From positions 15,520,001 through 15,584,000 of the forward strand of contig NC_072801.1 in assembly GCF_028583425.1 (NCBI RefSeq): a DNA stretch of 64,000 nt. The letters run 5' to 3'. A model generated the notes under the pieces. The model saw only the letters and a program-made list of their open reading frames with translations, was not told the DNA's origin and ran no database searches. A program made the position numbers and the translations under genes. Below, in pieces: positions 34,516 to 46,074 of this stretch (its first letter is position 1; each line of letters begins with the position of its first letter). The DNA comes from Eublepharis macularius (taxonomy: Eukaryota; Chordata; Lepidosauria; Squamata; Eublepharidae).

Positions 34516-34735
34516 CTGACCTGGATAGCTTAGGAGAGCCTGATCTTGTCAGATCTCAAAAGCTAAGCAGGGTCAGCCTTGGTTAGTAATTGGATGGGAG
34601 ACCTCCAATGTAAGACCAGGCCTGCAGAGGCAGGCAATGGCAAACCACCTCTCTTAGTCTCTTGCCATAAAAACACTTGGGTTGGGGTTTTTTTTGCCAT
34701 AATGCAACTATGACTTGAGGGCAGGGTTTCATTTT
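34516..34735 (+). repeat. 5S rRNA-derived SINE (5S-Sauria type)
   Basis: The head gatcttgtcagatctcaaaa, gctaagcagggtcagccttg and gttagtaattggatgggaga follows the 5S rRNA internal control region in order. The body has gcaggcaatggcaaaccacc, and the tail gccataatgcaactatgact resembles the 3' end of reptile SINEs mobilised by BovB-type LINEs. Substitutions show it is not a functional 5S gene. Confidence 0.85.
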
Positions 34736-34832
34736 TTTAGTTGGAGGAAGGATCCATAGATGAAAAGATGGTTTTAAACTTGAACCAAAAAGGAAAGTGA
34801 GATATTTAAATAAATAAATAATTTTTGCTTAA

Positions 34833-35055
34833 ACCAATACAGTGTAATGGTTAGAGCATCATCCCAGCACAGGGAAGATCTGGGTTCAAATCTGTACTTG
34901 GCCATGATATTCACTAGGTAACCAAGGGCCAGTCATCACCTCCCAGACTAACCTCCCTTGCAGCTGTGTTGTGAGGAGGAAACAAGGGAAAGGGAGAATA
35001 TTTTGCACTGCCCTGTGCTCTTTGGAGGTGGGGTGAGACAAAAGGTGTAAGGGAT
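34833..35055 (+). repeat. tRNA-derived SINE, sense
   Basis: agtgtaatggttagagcatc (box A region), gggttcaaatctg (box B), gggccagtcatcacc, cagctgtgttgtgaggagga. Diverged copy. Confidence 0.8.
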
Positions 35056-35108
35056 GTTACCCTGAAGTTTTTGGATCAATGTGCAATACGTACAAAAATT
35101 TATACATC

Positions 35109-35365
35109 CAGGGCTTTTTTTCGGCAGGAATGCAGGGGAACGGAGTTCCGGAACCTCTTGAAAATGGTCACATGGCTGGTGGCCCCGCCCCCTGATCTCC
35201 AGACAGAGGGGAGTTTAGATTGCCCTCTGCACTGCTGCGGTGCAGAGGGCAATCTCAACTCCCCTCTGTCTGGAGATCAGGGGGCCGGGCCACCAGCCAT
35301 GTGACCATTTTCTCCAAGGGCAACTCACTGAGTTCCACCACCTCTTTTCCCAGAAAAAAGCCCTG
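35109..35365 (-). mobile_element. hAT-type MITE, CAGGGCTTTTTTTC family (copy 6)
   Basis: Flanks tatacatc and tttacatc (7 of 8). Central hairpin gattgccctctgcactgctg / cggtgcagagggcaatc. Reverse orientation. Confidence 0.93.
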
Positions 35366-36414
35366 TTTACATCATAATGCTAAGTCTAACCCACGTATCG
35401 GTCTTTTCTCTGCTGTAGGCTATTTAATATATTCTACTCCATCCTTAATCCTCACCTCTCCACTAGCAACTGCACAGTTGGGCATTTGGAAAAAGCACCG
35501 TCATGAGCAAATTAAAGGAGAGGAGGGGGGGGGAGACCATCACATTGATGCAATGACCCGAAGCTGGTGGCTGCCAGCAACTGTAGCTGTGCTGTTTATT
35601 TCCTTTTCTCCAAGGGTAGGACTTTACAGTCATTAAGCCCAAATCTCCCCTTCTTTGCCTGCAGCTGCCACTGTTCTGACATCTCCAAGTCTTTGGGCAG
35701 CTTGTTGCTTTCTGCTTGTTTCATGGCTAGCCCCCCACCCCCCTCCCCAGAATTATGATGTAATCCAAAAAAATCTGCTTCTATAAATGTACACCCCAGG
35801 AGAAAATGGGAAGACAAAAGGGCCTTGGTTTGAGGTGGAAGGGACAAGCGCTTTTAAAGTTAGTTTGTCAAAGAAGTCCACAGAGGTTTTAAAAATGTCC
35901 CCCGCTACATTCTTTTTCAAGGATTTGGGGTGTAACTTAAAATACTTGCGTTACATATAAAGACAACAAGATTAGGACTCACCGGTTAGTATGCCTACCA
36001 GAAAGCCAGAGAGGGATCCAATCCCAATACTAGAGCTGTTGGGTAGAAGACAAAATGAGAACCAGGAGGATCAGTAACAGCGAATATAGCACCAGAAGTG
36101 AAGAGTGAACGGAATGCCAGTCCTGAGTTCAAATTTCTGCCCAGCCCTGGAGTTCACTGAATGGCCCACACTGAAGAGCACAACTGGAAAAAATACAGGT
36201 TGAGCTCAGAGGAGCTTGGCTTTTTGTGTTAATAGCAGAAGTTGGCTGTGTGCAGAATGACTGGTGGCATCTCTAGCCCATCCACTCCATTTTGCTTCCT
36301 TTTGCAAGTAGCTTTTCAAAGTTTTAGAGATTTGTTTTTTTAAAAAAGAGGATAACTTTACTTTGAATTGAGCAAGTGCATATATACAGCATTTTAAAAA
36401 TGCCAAAATGAGAC
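35366..36414. other. Intergenic; worn SINE piece near 36070-36180
   Basis: 36075-36180 includes cctgagttcaaatttctgcc, consistent with a degenerate tRNA-SINE. The remainder has no recognised feature. Confidence 0.4.
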
Positions 36415-36417
36415 TGA

Positions 36418-36595
36418 GGCTGTTTTCACACTGCTTACCAGCCATGGAACATCGCGCCGAGCTCCCGGAACGACAGCGTCTTCCTGGTGCGATTTCGCGC
36501 GAGAACATTCTCGCGCGAAATCGCTCCAGGAAGACGCTGTCGTTCCGGGAGCTCAGTGCGATGTTCCGTGGCTGGTAAGCAGTGTGAAAACAGCC
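36418..36595. mobile_element. Palindromic MITE, GGCC-end family (copy 5, near-perfect hairpin)
   Basis: ggctgttttcacactgctta to gtaagcagtgtgaaaacagcc, flanked by tga (36415-36417, 36596-36598). The whole element is a hairpin whose centre is cgcgcgagaacattctcgcg. Arms differ at only a few positions, suggesting a young copy. Confidence 0.95.
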
Positions 36596-36778
36596 TGAGC
36601 GGCAACTTTGCATATGCAGTAGTGACAGGACGGCAGGCTTCCAAACGGGCATTCTGTTTGCCACCCATTTTGTCTTGGCGGGAAAATGCATTGCAAAGGT
36701 TCAGGAAATCCTGGGGTGTGTGTGTGTGTGTGTGTTTGTATGATTTCTCCGTCTCGCAATCAAATCTGTCTTGCAGTA

Positions 36779-37037
36779 CAAAGAAAGAGTTACAAGCTCC
36801 TAACAACTTATACCAATTTATTTTTGATACATAATCAAATTAGAAACCTAAAACAAGAACTCGCATTGCCAAACTTTAAGTGTTCTGATGTATTGAATTT
36901 AAAGAATGTCAATATGTGTTGAATCATTCTATTGTTATCACTATGTATTACCAGTTGTTATGTTTATAGTTGTCAAATTTCTCTCCTTGTACTGTTGATG
37001 TTTTTTCTTCTTTAATAAAATTTAATTTTTTTAAAAA
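36779..37037 (+). repeat. 5'-truncated non-LTR retrotransposon 3' end, sense
   Basis: Flanked by a 17-bp duplication aaatctgtcttgcagta (36762-36778, 37038-37054). Ends ctttaataaaatttaatttt, with an AATAAA signal near the 3' end. Probably an L1-type 3' UTR. A (TG)n at 36716-36735 lies just upstream. Confidence 0.8.
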
Positions 37038-37054
37038 AAATCTGTCTTGCAGTA

Positions 37055-37789
37055 TCAGCAGAGAGATAAAATGTTACTCTGAACTTTTATGAGGAAGGGT
37101 GAGATAGAAATCTAATGACTAATTACAGCACATGTGCCTTGCAACTTGCCCCATTTCTCTTCCCTGCTGTTACCATTGTTTCAAGCATTTCCACCCATAC
37201 CCTCCACATCCAAGGAAGATTTGGTGCACCACGAGTAGCTCTAGCTAATGTTAGCATGAGACGCAAGATGAGATGCCCAGAACCTGTTTTTAGGAATAGA
37301 ATATTACTGTCCCATAGCATGGTGGTGGTGGAGCACATGGCTGACTGTCCATAATCCATATCGCAGTTTTGAAAATCCACCTGATCTCATCTCTTATGTT
37401 AAAACTTTGCCAGAAGTATATGGCACACATGGAAATCTATGGCAAATGTTTTAGTTCCTTGCATAGAATGCCTTTTTTTTTTTTTGACAAGCATGGTTGG
37501 TTTACTAAAAACGAATTTCTAGAAAAAAATGTGCACTTCCAAAATTTACCCTCAGGAATGTATCTTATAGGTAGGGGTATCTTGTAAAACATTTATTTTA
37601 TACATGCATATTAAACAGTTGTGATAGAGAAACAAACACATGAGTCAGTGAAGAAGCCCCTTTCATCCGATATATCTTCCTTTCCCTTGTCAAGAAACAA
37701 TAACAAGCTTGGTTCCACCTCCTTCCCTTGATGTGCAGAATGACCCTCTACTCTACCTGTATTATGTATTAAAATGCTTACTCTATCCA
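37055..37789. other. Intergenic, no recognised feature
   Basis: A T-run of 12 sits at 37472-37483. No SINE, MITE or coding signal. Confidence 0.4.
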
Positions 37790-37797
37790 GGGGTCAT

Positions 37798-38298
37798 TTC
37801 GTAGAAAAAGAGCTGCAGGAATTCATTAGCATAACTCATTAGCACAACTCATTTGCATATGCCTTGCCTCTTGACAATCACCAGAAGCGTGTCATTAGCA
37901 TAACTGGTTTGCATATGCCCCGCCCATGACATCAACTATCCTGACTGTTTTGAACCCAATCCTGGCCATTCAGGTCCGAAATTGGGCCCAGAATGGCAAA
38001 AAGGGGCTGAAAATGGCCAAAAAGGGGCCCAAAATGGTCAGGATTGGGCTGCTGCTGAGCAGGAGAGTGATCCACCACCTGTCAGAGGCCCGATCCTGGC
38101 CATTTCAGGACCAATCCTGGCTGTTTTGGGTCTGATTCTGGCCATTTTGGGCCCGAATTGGGCCATTTTGGCCCAAATTCAGGCTAAAATGGGCCCCAAA
38201 TGACCAAAAATCAGGTGGGTGGGGCCACCTGACATGTGACCTTTTTGGAGAACTACCGGAACTGCGTTCCTGCATGTTCCCCCTCAAAATGAGCCCTA
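37798..38298 (+). mobile_element. hAT-type MITE, CAGGGGTCATTTC family (copy 2)
   Basis: caggggtcatttcgtag to caaaatgagccct. Flanks actctatc and attctatg match at 6 of 8. The interior has many ggccaaaa/ttttggcc inverted units. Confidence 0.85.
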
Positions 38299-40202
38299 AT
38301 TCTATGTTTACCTTCATAACAGTTGCCATCTGGAAGGAATGCTGTCTAAGTGGATTTGAAGAGAAGGGAGAACTGAAGGAACTGGGTGTGGCATTCTCTG
38401 CCATATTTGCAAATGAAAAAACAGGGTTCCTCTATGGAAACAAGAATAGGTAATTCAGAATTCCAAAACTGGAGAGGGAAGAAATGTGGGAGATGAGAAA
38501 GTGATCTGAAGTAGAAAGTTCCTCGTTTATCTCCAGTTATCTCCACCTAAATGGTCTTGGATTGCAGGGCTTGGAATCACCTCTGCCTCAGGACATAGAC
38601 AACATTGGTCAATGGACCAATATCTTGAATCCAAGAGAGATTATAGCTATGAGCAGATATGAAGAATGGTTCATCATTTATTTACTTTGTTTACAGTCTG
38701 CCTTTCTCATTGAGACTCAAGGCAGATTACAAAATACAGAAAACATGATCAGACAGTATAAAGCATCCAATAAACAATGAAACAGGACTAGGATTACAGA
38801 ATTAGAAAACAACGAGTAGGGAAGTCACAACAACTTGCGGGGATCAATTCATTTCCCCTGGTACCCCCATCCCCACACTATTTCTTCTCTCTCTCCTTCC
38901 AGCAGCCCCAGCTTTTTACTGACACAAGTCAAGATTTGAAGGCTGGCAATATTGTTGTGGTTGCCTAGCAATCTGCACAACGGCCACTGAGAAGACATTC
39001 ATTTCCTAAAGGTACAGGTACTACTACTTTTATTCTGGTCCCGTTCTCGTTTCTGGTCACGGAGATTTTTCTAGGCTTTGAAGCGCTGAGAGAGATGTTT
39101 CCAACTGATTATTTCAACAGTGCGGATGGGTAGGGGGGGAAATATAGCATCTCAGGGAATTCTGGCTCTATCATGCTACCCTTGAACTATCTGGAAGGAG
39201 GCAGTGTTTCCTGAATCAGTATTATAAGATGACTTATAGCCCAAGGGCTACAGTTCTCAGACATGCATTATGTTGGTTGTTTCTCCCTTTTCCTGAAGAT
39301 TGGCAAGTGAAGACAGTGTCTCTGACTGTGTGTTGTTTATTTCCAATTACACTGAGTAATCTCACCTAGTCCTTACATCTAGAATAAGGATCCCGAAAAG
39401 TTTGAGCACTTTTCACATGTGATTTCTGTGCTCCTTCACTCTCCAGCCATCTCGTAGGTATCTTTTTGAAGGCAGGCAAAATTTCACCGTTCAGTTTAAA
39501 ATGCTACAGGAAAGTGTGGATATAAATCTTATTAATTGGGCATTGCAACCGGTCTCTCCCTTCCAACCCCCCTGCCAGTAGAAGTATTTGAAGAGTGGTG
39601 TCCCTGCTTGGAAAAAGAGGAGTATTCTAACATGTGATTGCACAATTCATTCATTTTCTTTCCATCTTAGGATGGAAAATGAAAAGGTAACCATTTTTAA
39701 ATGCGTTGAGTGGGTATGAAGAACCAAAACGTTTCAGCATTCTTTATCATAATGGTAAGTTTAATGTTGAAATTGCATCATTTTTGTCTCCAACTGTCAT
39801 ACCCAAATGAAAAGGGAGAGAAAACTTTTTCATTCCAAAGTGCCAATGCCAATTTCTGTGTTTATTGTTTTCTGACTGAAGAATTCCAAACCAGTCAAAC
39901 TTAATCATTCATCCACAAGTTTCAGCGGTTTCCCCCCCCCCTAAAGTGAGCTTTAACAAATCTTATTTTCCAGCCTTATAATGGTCATATATGGAATATT
40001 CCCCTTTGTGCTAATGTAATGTTCTTTTGATGGGGAAAACTATGTGCGTTAACCCCACACATCCCTATTCTCAATCACCGAAGGCAGGAATGGTTGTGCA
40101 CAGACCTCTTACTCGCCTTTTAACCTTGCCAATAGAGACAGGGCTGAAGGAAAGATGGAAGAGTCAAGCTGTGCGCCCTTCTTGAAGAACTTGTATATGT
40201 TC
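38299..40202. other. Intergenic; antisense LINE tail at about 38680-38815
   Basis: 38680-38815 contains ctttgtttacagtctgcctt and ctcattgagactcaaggcag, an antisense CR1/L2 tail. 38870-39700 is repeat-free and unique-looking; nothing further is recognised there. Confidence 0.4.
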
Positions 40203-40210
40203 ATCATGAG

Positions 40211-40520
40211 CAGAGCTTTTTTTTCTGGGAAAAGAGGTGGTGGAACTCAGTGGTGGAACTCAGGACCGCACAATGACGTCACTTTGGGTCAGCTGGAACA
40301 AGGGGGGAGTTTTTTAAAGTTTAAAGCACCCTCGGCGAAAATGGTCACATGGCCGGTGGCCCCGCCCCCTGATCTCCAGACAGAGGGGAGTTTAGATTGC
40401 CCTCCACAATTTCAACTCCCCTCTGTCTGGAGATCAAGGGGCGGGGCCACCAGCCATGTGACCATTTTCAAGAGGTGCCGGAACTCCGTTCCACCGCATT
40501 CCGGCTGAAAAAAAGCCCTG
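40211..40520 (+). mobile_element. hAT-type MITE, CAGGGCTTTTTTTC family (copy 7)
   Basis: Flanks atcatgag and ttcatgag (7 of 8). Organised like copy 1 (20457), including aggaccgcacaatgacgtca, so the two share a subfamily. Confidence 0.93.
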
Positions 40521-40528
40521 TTCATGAG

Positions 40529-40969
40529 ACATGTTTACTGGGGGTGTGGGGCGCACTGGACACCTTGCACAGGAGCCTGACTTGAAGATGTCTGACATCT
40601 TTGAAAGGGGCCAGGTTGTACAGAAAGTACACTTCTAGGGCCTAGATCATAGTCTGAAGAACAGAAGAGCACAAATTGGGCCCACTTCAAGGAAAACCCT
40701 CACCCACTGAAACTGAACTCACACAAGCTACTTAAAACCTCTTCTGAAATGTGTGGAAACCTATCTTCTTTAAGGAGGGGAGAAATATGACATACATACC
40801 AAGCATAACATTACATACAGATCAAATATAATGAACGTGATCATTTCTTGTCCATGCATTTGCTACTCACCCTGTCCCAAACCCACGATTCTGATGCCAT
40901 ATAGTCATCAAACAATGAATGAGAAACTAGAACCCACTCTTAAGGGAATAACCCCCATTAGAATCCATA
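40529..40969. other. Intergenic, no recognised feature
   Basis: No repeat ends or frames recognised. Confidence 0.4.
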
Positions 40970-40977
40970 GGTCTAAG

Positions 40978-41408
40978 CAGGGATCATTTCGTAGAAAAAG
41001 CTGGAGGAACTCATTAGCATAACTCATTAGCATATGCCATGCCCCTTGACATCACTGGAAATGTGTCATTGACATAATTGAGTTGCATATGCCACACCCC
41101 CTGACATCACCTATCCTGGCTGTTTTGGACCCAATCCTGGCCATTCAGGGCCGAAATTAGGCCCAAAATGGCAAGAGGGCTGTAAATGGCCGAACAGGAG
41201 CCCAAAATGGTCAGGATTGGGCCGCTGCTGAGCAGGAAAGTGATCCACCACCTGTCAGAGGCCTGATCCAGGCCGTTTCGGCCCCAATCCAGGATGAAAC
41301 GGGCCCAAAATGGCCAAGAGTCAGGTAGGTGGTGCCACCTGACATGTGACCTCTTTGGGGACCTGGCAGAACTGCATTCCTGCGCGTTCCCCCTCGAAAT
41401 GAACCCTG
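40978..41408 (+). mobile_element. hAT-type MITE, CAGGGGTCATTTC family (copy 3)
   Basis: cagggatcatttcgtag to cgaaatgaaccctg with a perfect 8-bp duplication ggtctaag (40970-40977, 41409-41416). Confidence 0.95.
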
Positions 41409-41469
41409 GGTCTAAGTAAACCTACTTAGGATCACATATAACTGAAGTTGAGAAACTTGTGCCACCCTG

Positions 41470-41686
41470 TTACAAGATCAGCTGTAATGCTGATATTAGG
41501 TAGAATCCCGCTCCTGCCATGAGCTCAGTCGGTGGCCGTGGGGAAGCCATTCCTCTCAGCCCCAGCTCCCCAGCTGTACTGTGGGGATAATAATAACACT
41601 AACTTGTTCACTGCTCTGAGTGAGGCACTAATCTGTCTACAGGAGTGGTATATAAGAGCAGTTACTATCATCATCATCATCATCAT
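41470..41686 (+). repeat. tRNA-derived SINE fragment, sense, ending in (ATC)n
   Basis: Shares tgagctcagtcggtggccgt, cagctgtactgtggggataa and actgctctgagtgaggcact with the antisense copy at 11709-11950, ending in ggtatataagagcagttact and (atc)n. Confidence 0.75.
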
Positions 41687-41755
41687 CAGGGCTTTTTTTC
41701 TGGGAAAAGAGGTGGTGGAACTCGGTTGTCCTCGGAGAAAATGGTCACATGGCCT
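41687..41755 (+). mobile_element. Truncated hAT-type MITE, CAGGGCTTTTTTTC family (copy 8)
   Basis: Left end cagggctttttttctggg through gagaaaatggtcacatggcc; the hairpin and right end are missing. Confidence 0.88.
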
Positions 41756-44000
41756 GAATTATACAGAGAATCGTCTCCCTATATGTGTAAGTAGGTTTTC
41801 CCCTCTGCTGTTTGAAGAGTGGGGCCTTAGGAGATAGACCTTTCTCTGCCTGACCCTGGAGAGCTACCTCAAGTCAGAATAAACAGCGCCGAGGAAATGT
41901 TCCGGAGTTCATTTTGATATTCATTTATATCTTTGTCAGCTGTTTCAGTTCTCTGGTTTCCCCTGTTGGTTTTGCAGGCTTGTTTGTATCGGTGTGTGCA
42001 TGTTGTTTTTATGCAATGCGGACAACATTTTTATGGTATGTATAATAACATTCAATAATAATAATAAGTTATAACATTTGATTTATATACCAACAGTCCA
42101 TGGACATCAGTCCATGCTTCAGGACAGCTTAATGCCCACTCATTCTCATTTATATCATGCAGTGTACATCGCTGATGCATACTATGGAACTGATTCATGC
42201 AAAAAAAGAAAATGGCAGGGATGAGAAATTCAAAACCATCCTCAGTTACATGGACTGATGTTTCTGACTCGTATAGGGCAGATTCAGACCTCTGTTTCAT
42301 ACCTGTTAGGCTTTCTTCTGACGCCCTGGGGGGATCGGGAGTGGACGCAGGGAGCTGAGGGCTACGGATGGCTCCCTCCCTCCCACACGCACACCTTTCT
42401 AACTAATTGTGCCTTACGAAGTCACCTACTAAGGGCAGCCTGCAAGGATCCAGATTGCTGAGCTGGCTCTGTGAAACAGGCGAGTCCAGACGCTGCAGGC
42501 ATCTTTCCCCTCCTGGCTTTTCTAAAGAAGTGCCTGCAGCAGCGCCCAGCGGTGCCCTGCAGCTTGTGCAGGATTTCTCATCCCTGCCACTTCTCGCTTT
42601 CTTGTTAACCTGTTATAGGGCTTGCTGGTTTCTGTGCTGGCCTTCCGGCTCACCTGCAAACTTAGCTACGAACAGGGGAACAAAAGTGGGGCTAAGGATG
42701 TTTTATTTTTAAAAGACACTTTTCCCTTTCAGGCTGTGATTCTGAATACACTGACTAGGGAGTAAGGCTGCAATCCTACACACACTTACTGAGGAGTAAG
42801 CCCCATTGATTGTGGTGTGATTTTTTTCTGAGTAACCATACCTGGGCCTAAGCCCTACTGAATTTTGGAGGGCTATATTTGTCGAATAATCAAGCTTGGA
42901 AGAAGTAGTTCACCCCAAATACAGATAGAAACAAAAAATTTATTACATACATACAGTTTAAGGAGGCTTACATAAAATTCCCAGAAAGTTTGCTATCCAA
43001 GCAGTGACCAGTCTAACTTTAGCAATATAGCTGTATCATACTCTTCATCCAAGCAACACCCTTACACATAATAATAATTAGCATTTATATAGCAGCACTT
43101 TCAACGGTCAAAGCATTTCATATCCGTTGTTTTACAGTAATCCTGCAAGGTAGGCCAGGAATATTATTCCCCCCATATTGAAGGGGGGTTAAAGCTGGTT
43201 AACATGAGAGAGTGGTTAACATGAGGCCTACCTAATGGTCCCCCCTGCCCCCAGCTGAGGAAACGTTAGAAGCAGAATTTCCAAATCAAAGCTCATTCTC
43301 TTACTGTGCAATCCTATGCAGACTTCAATGGATTTAGAAGGGTCTAATTCCAGAAGCGACACAACACTGTACAGAGCTTTTGTTGGCAACATCCTGTTTC
43401 TCTGGATGAATGAAAACTTGGCACCTCAGTTTAGGATGGCAGCTGACAGCCAAAGGTGAGGAGGGAAGGAATGTATAGTAGAACATCGCCACCCCTGCCC
43501 CAACGTATACATTTTGATTCCTGGTCTGTTATACACATAATCCAATCCTTAAGTTAAGTATTTGCTGGAAGTTACGTGCATGTTTCATAAAAAATTGCTC
43601 CAGCACCAGATGGCAAGCAGAATTGTTTTTTTCCAGAGAGAAGAATCCACACCTCTCCATCAAGACTACCCCACTTTGGCTGTTTCCAAGGCCCCACGCC
43701 TGCCAGCCCATTGCCGTGTTGCCCTCAGCCATAATGGCAGTTTTCAGTGCCAGAGCCCCATCTTAGGTCATGCAATCACGAAGAGTGTTGCGGAGTGTCT
43801 TTTAATTCTGCCATTTCAACCAGCCCCAAGGCATACGTCTGGGATCAGAGGGGGCATGGCCACCTGACAAACACTCCTTTATTTATGTCTTCAGTGCAAT
43901 TTATCCCGCCATTCCTCCAAGGAGGTGAAACGGAGTCTTTATTTCTCCCAGGAGAGCAGGGTGGCACGTGGCTCTGCCTGCCACCATTCTGTCCTCACAA
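41756..44000. other. Intergenic with LINE and palindromic-repeat scraps
   Basis: 42050-42130 and 42935-43190 look like antisense LINE or SINE 3' ends (tttatatagcagcactttca). 42763-42840 and 43308-43370 are pieces of the aatcctatgca palindromic repeat. No gene is supported. Confidence 0.4.
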
Positions 44001-44216
44001 TAGGGTTGCCAGCCTCCAGGTAGTGGCTGGAGATCTCCTGGAATGGTCTCCAGGCCACAGAGATCAGTTCACCTGGAGAAAATGGCTACTTTGGGGGGAG
44101 GGGGTGGACTCTATGGAATTATGCCATGCCAAGGTCCTTTCTCTCCCCAAACCCCTTTCTCCAGGTTTCACCCCCCAGATCTCCAGGAATTTCCCAACTT
44201 GGAGCTGGCAACCCTA
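44001..44216. mobile_element. hAT-type MITE, TAGGGTTGCCAG family (copy 5)
   Basis: tagggttgccagcctcc to gagctggcaaccct a, with a perfect 8-bp duplication cctcacaa (43993-44000, 44217-44224). It is the last transposon before the NOG2 locus. Confidence 0.95.
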
Positions 44217-44519
44217 CCTCACAACCACCCTGTGAGGTAGGTTAGGCCGAGAGCGAGCACTCTCTTTCTCTCTCTCTCTCTCAGCCTTGGCTGAGGAGCG
44301 GAATGAATTAAGGAGGAGGGATGGAAACCGCAAACCCAACATGAATGCACAAACAACCTCCCTGTCCCCCACAGACGGGTGTGGACCCACTCCCTCACCC
44401 CGAGCATTGGCTGGGAGCGAGAAGAGAGAGTCAACCTGCTGCTTCTGCAATGAAAGCGGCGGTGTGTTCTCCACACACACACACACGCACACGCACACCC
44501 CAAGGGCTGCCTGCCAAAA

Positions 44520-45330
44520 AGTCCTCCAGCAAAGAAGCGCCGGGGCGTCTGGAGAGGGGCGCGCTAGGACCCGGCGAGCGGGCGCAGGCTGGGCGCGCGG
44601 GCTGGGCGCGCGGGGGCTGGCTGGGAGGGAGGGGCGAGCGCGGGAGCTGTCAATCAGGCCGCGTGGGGCAAGTGACAGGGGTGGGCCGGGCCGGTGACAC
44701 TCGGCGCCGGCGAGGGGGGATATTTAACTTGGGACTGCGCGAGCCCAGCGGAGCAGTCGCGCGAGCGAAGCCAGGCGCGGCGGAGGAGGAGGAGGAGGAG
44801 GAGGAAGGCGGCGGCAGCAGCAGCAGCAGCAGCAGCAGCAGCGGCGGCGGAGGGAGCGCAAGCGGGCGCCGAGCCGGAGCCGGAGCCGGAGCCGGGGGGC
44901 GAGCAGCCGCGCAGGTAGACTGGAGCCGCCGCCTGGCCGGGCGTGCGCGGGAGACGGAAGGCCGCCGCCGCCTCCGGCCGCGCAGAGGGGAGCGGGGCGT
45001 CGCTCCGAGCCGGCTTGCGGGCGCCCCTCGAGCGCGCCGCCCGGGATCCTACCTCGTGGGCAAGAGCGCGGACCGGCTTCGCGGAGAGGCATCGCGGCTG
45101 CGGCTGGCCGCCACCGGGCTCCTCTCCGGCTTCCTTCGGAGCCCCCCGTCCTCGCCGCCCGGGAAGCGGGCGCAGCCGGCGGCCTCCGCGGCGCTTTGAC
45201 TTCGGCCCTTCGGCGAGTGGCTTTTTCTCTTTTGGGTGCCTTTTCCGTTTGGGATTTTAACCGGGTGCCTGGAGGATGATCGCGGGCAGAGGGCTTCGGG
45301 GCCGCTGAATCCGACGGGCGGGACTGCCTC
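44520..45330. promoter_or_regulatory. CpG island upstream of NOG2
   Basis: Dense CpG, with gggcgcgcgggggctgg-type GC boxes at 44590-44640 and many cgcg and gccg clusters to about 45330. It spans an upstream TATA-like box and simple repeats (GGA)n at 44782-44803, nine CAG units at 44815-44841 and about four GAGCCG units near 44871-44895. Such islands mark the promoters of developmental regulators. The long open frames here on both strands are a composition effect. Confidence 0.8.
44719..44752 (+). promoter_or_regulatory. Distal TATA-like box and predicted start
   Basis: ggatatttaacttggga puts TATTTAA at 44721-44727 within the CpG island; a start site would fall near 44750. If used, the leader to the NOG2 ATG would be about 1.5 kb or contain an intron (a donor-like cgcaggtagac lies at 44910-44920). 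Splicing is unproven. Confidence 0.45.
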
Positions 45331-45673
45331 GTTCTTCGTCCAGGGAGAAGAGCCCCCCTGCGTCTCCTCCCAAAGACCCTCCAAGGAGACTTCCAACATG
45401 AAGCAAAGTTCGCTTGGGACCTTTTTGCAGTTTTTCGGGGAATCGGTGGCGTTTGAGTGAAAGCAAGGGGCAGAAGAGAGCCCCCCCCCCTTAAGCAACG
45501 GACTGCCCTTCCAACCCCCCCCCTGTGGCTGGAAAGGGGGGAGCGCAGGAGAAAGCGGGAAGCTCCCCCCGGCCAAGAAACCCCCAACCCTTCCTTGGGA
45601 CTCTCTCCTCTTCAGCCCTCCCCGCCCCCACCCCCCTTTAGCTCCAGCCAATGCTTTTCACAGTTCCCCCATC

Positions 45674-45681
45674 TATAAAAG
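45674..45681 (+). promoter_or_regulatory. TATA box (tataaaag), intermediate promoter candidate
   Basis: Canonical tataaaag preceded by pyrimidine-rich sequence and located 558 bp before the NOG2 start codon. The best match to a consensus TATA box in the locus. Confidence 0.45.
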
Positions 45682-45768
45682 AAGGTTTTATTCTTGGGCT
45701 CCAATCTCACGCCAAACCCTGTCATACCGTCTAGACAAGTTGTCGTGGGTCTAAGTCCAGCTGTCACC

Positions 45769-45795
45769 ATGGGGATGGCGAGTGGTCCGCTGTGA
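45769..45795 (+). promoter_or_regulatory. Upstream ORF with strong Kozak context
   Basis: gtcaccatgg gives an optimal start context for an 8-codon ORF ending in tga. It would only matter if transcription begins upstream of it, for example from the TATA at 45674. Confidence 0.35.
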
Positions 45796-46030
45796 ATTTT
45801 TGGGAGAGAGGGAGAGAGACGCCAGGGGTGGGGGAGAATTACCCAGCGCAAAAAGAATTTGGTTGCCCTTTGGGAAGGTTTGTTGGGCAGGAGGGGGCCG
45901 GCTGCTCCCCCCCCCATTCCTTCCCACCCTGCCACCCCCTCTTTGCTCTTCACCCTGCTTGCCTAGTTAGCAGGGAGGGGAGAGCCAAAGGGGACCTCAC
46001 ATGCGTCTGTCATATAACCCCTTGGCGATC

Positions 46031-46039
46031 TATTTAAAG
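46031..46039 (+). promoter_or_regulatory. Proximal TATA-like box of NOG2
   Basis: gatctatttaaagcaag, 200 bp before the start codon; predicts initiation near 46060 and a leader of roughly 170 nt. This would be the simplest single-exon transcript. Confidence 0.5.
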
Positions 46040-46074
46040 CAAGAGGCCTTGCTGGACTTTGTCTCAGCCTATTT

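Noticed and set aside
34516-34735. Functional 5S rRNA gene
   Set aside because: The internal control region is mutated and fused to a SINE body and tail, with no Pol III terminator in the right place.
34833-35055. Genuine tRNA gene
   Set aside because: A and B boxes are present but the cloverleaf is not, and a SINE body follows.
44345-45199. 284-codon open frame on + across the CpG island, with Ser, Glu and Gly runs
   Set aside because: It runs through a TATA-like box and simple repeats, has no domain, and GC-rich sequence lacking stop codons explains its length.
44724-45651. Long minus-strand frames (287 and 200 codons)
   Set aside because: Antisense to the same GC-rich stretch, Pro/Arg/Cys-rich low complexity, no recognisable domain.
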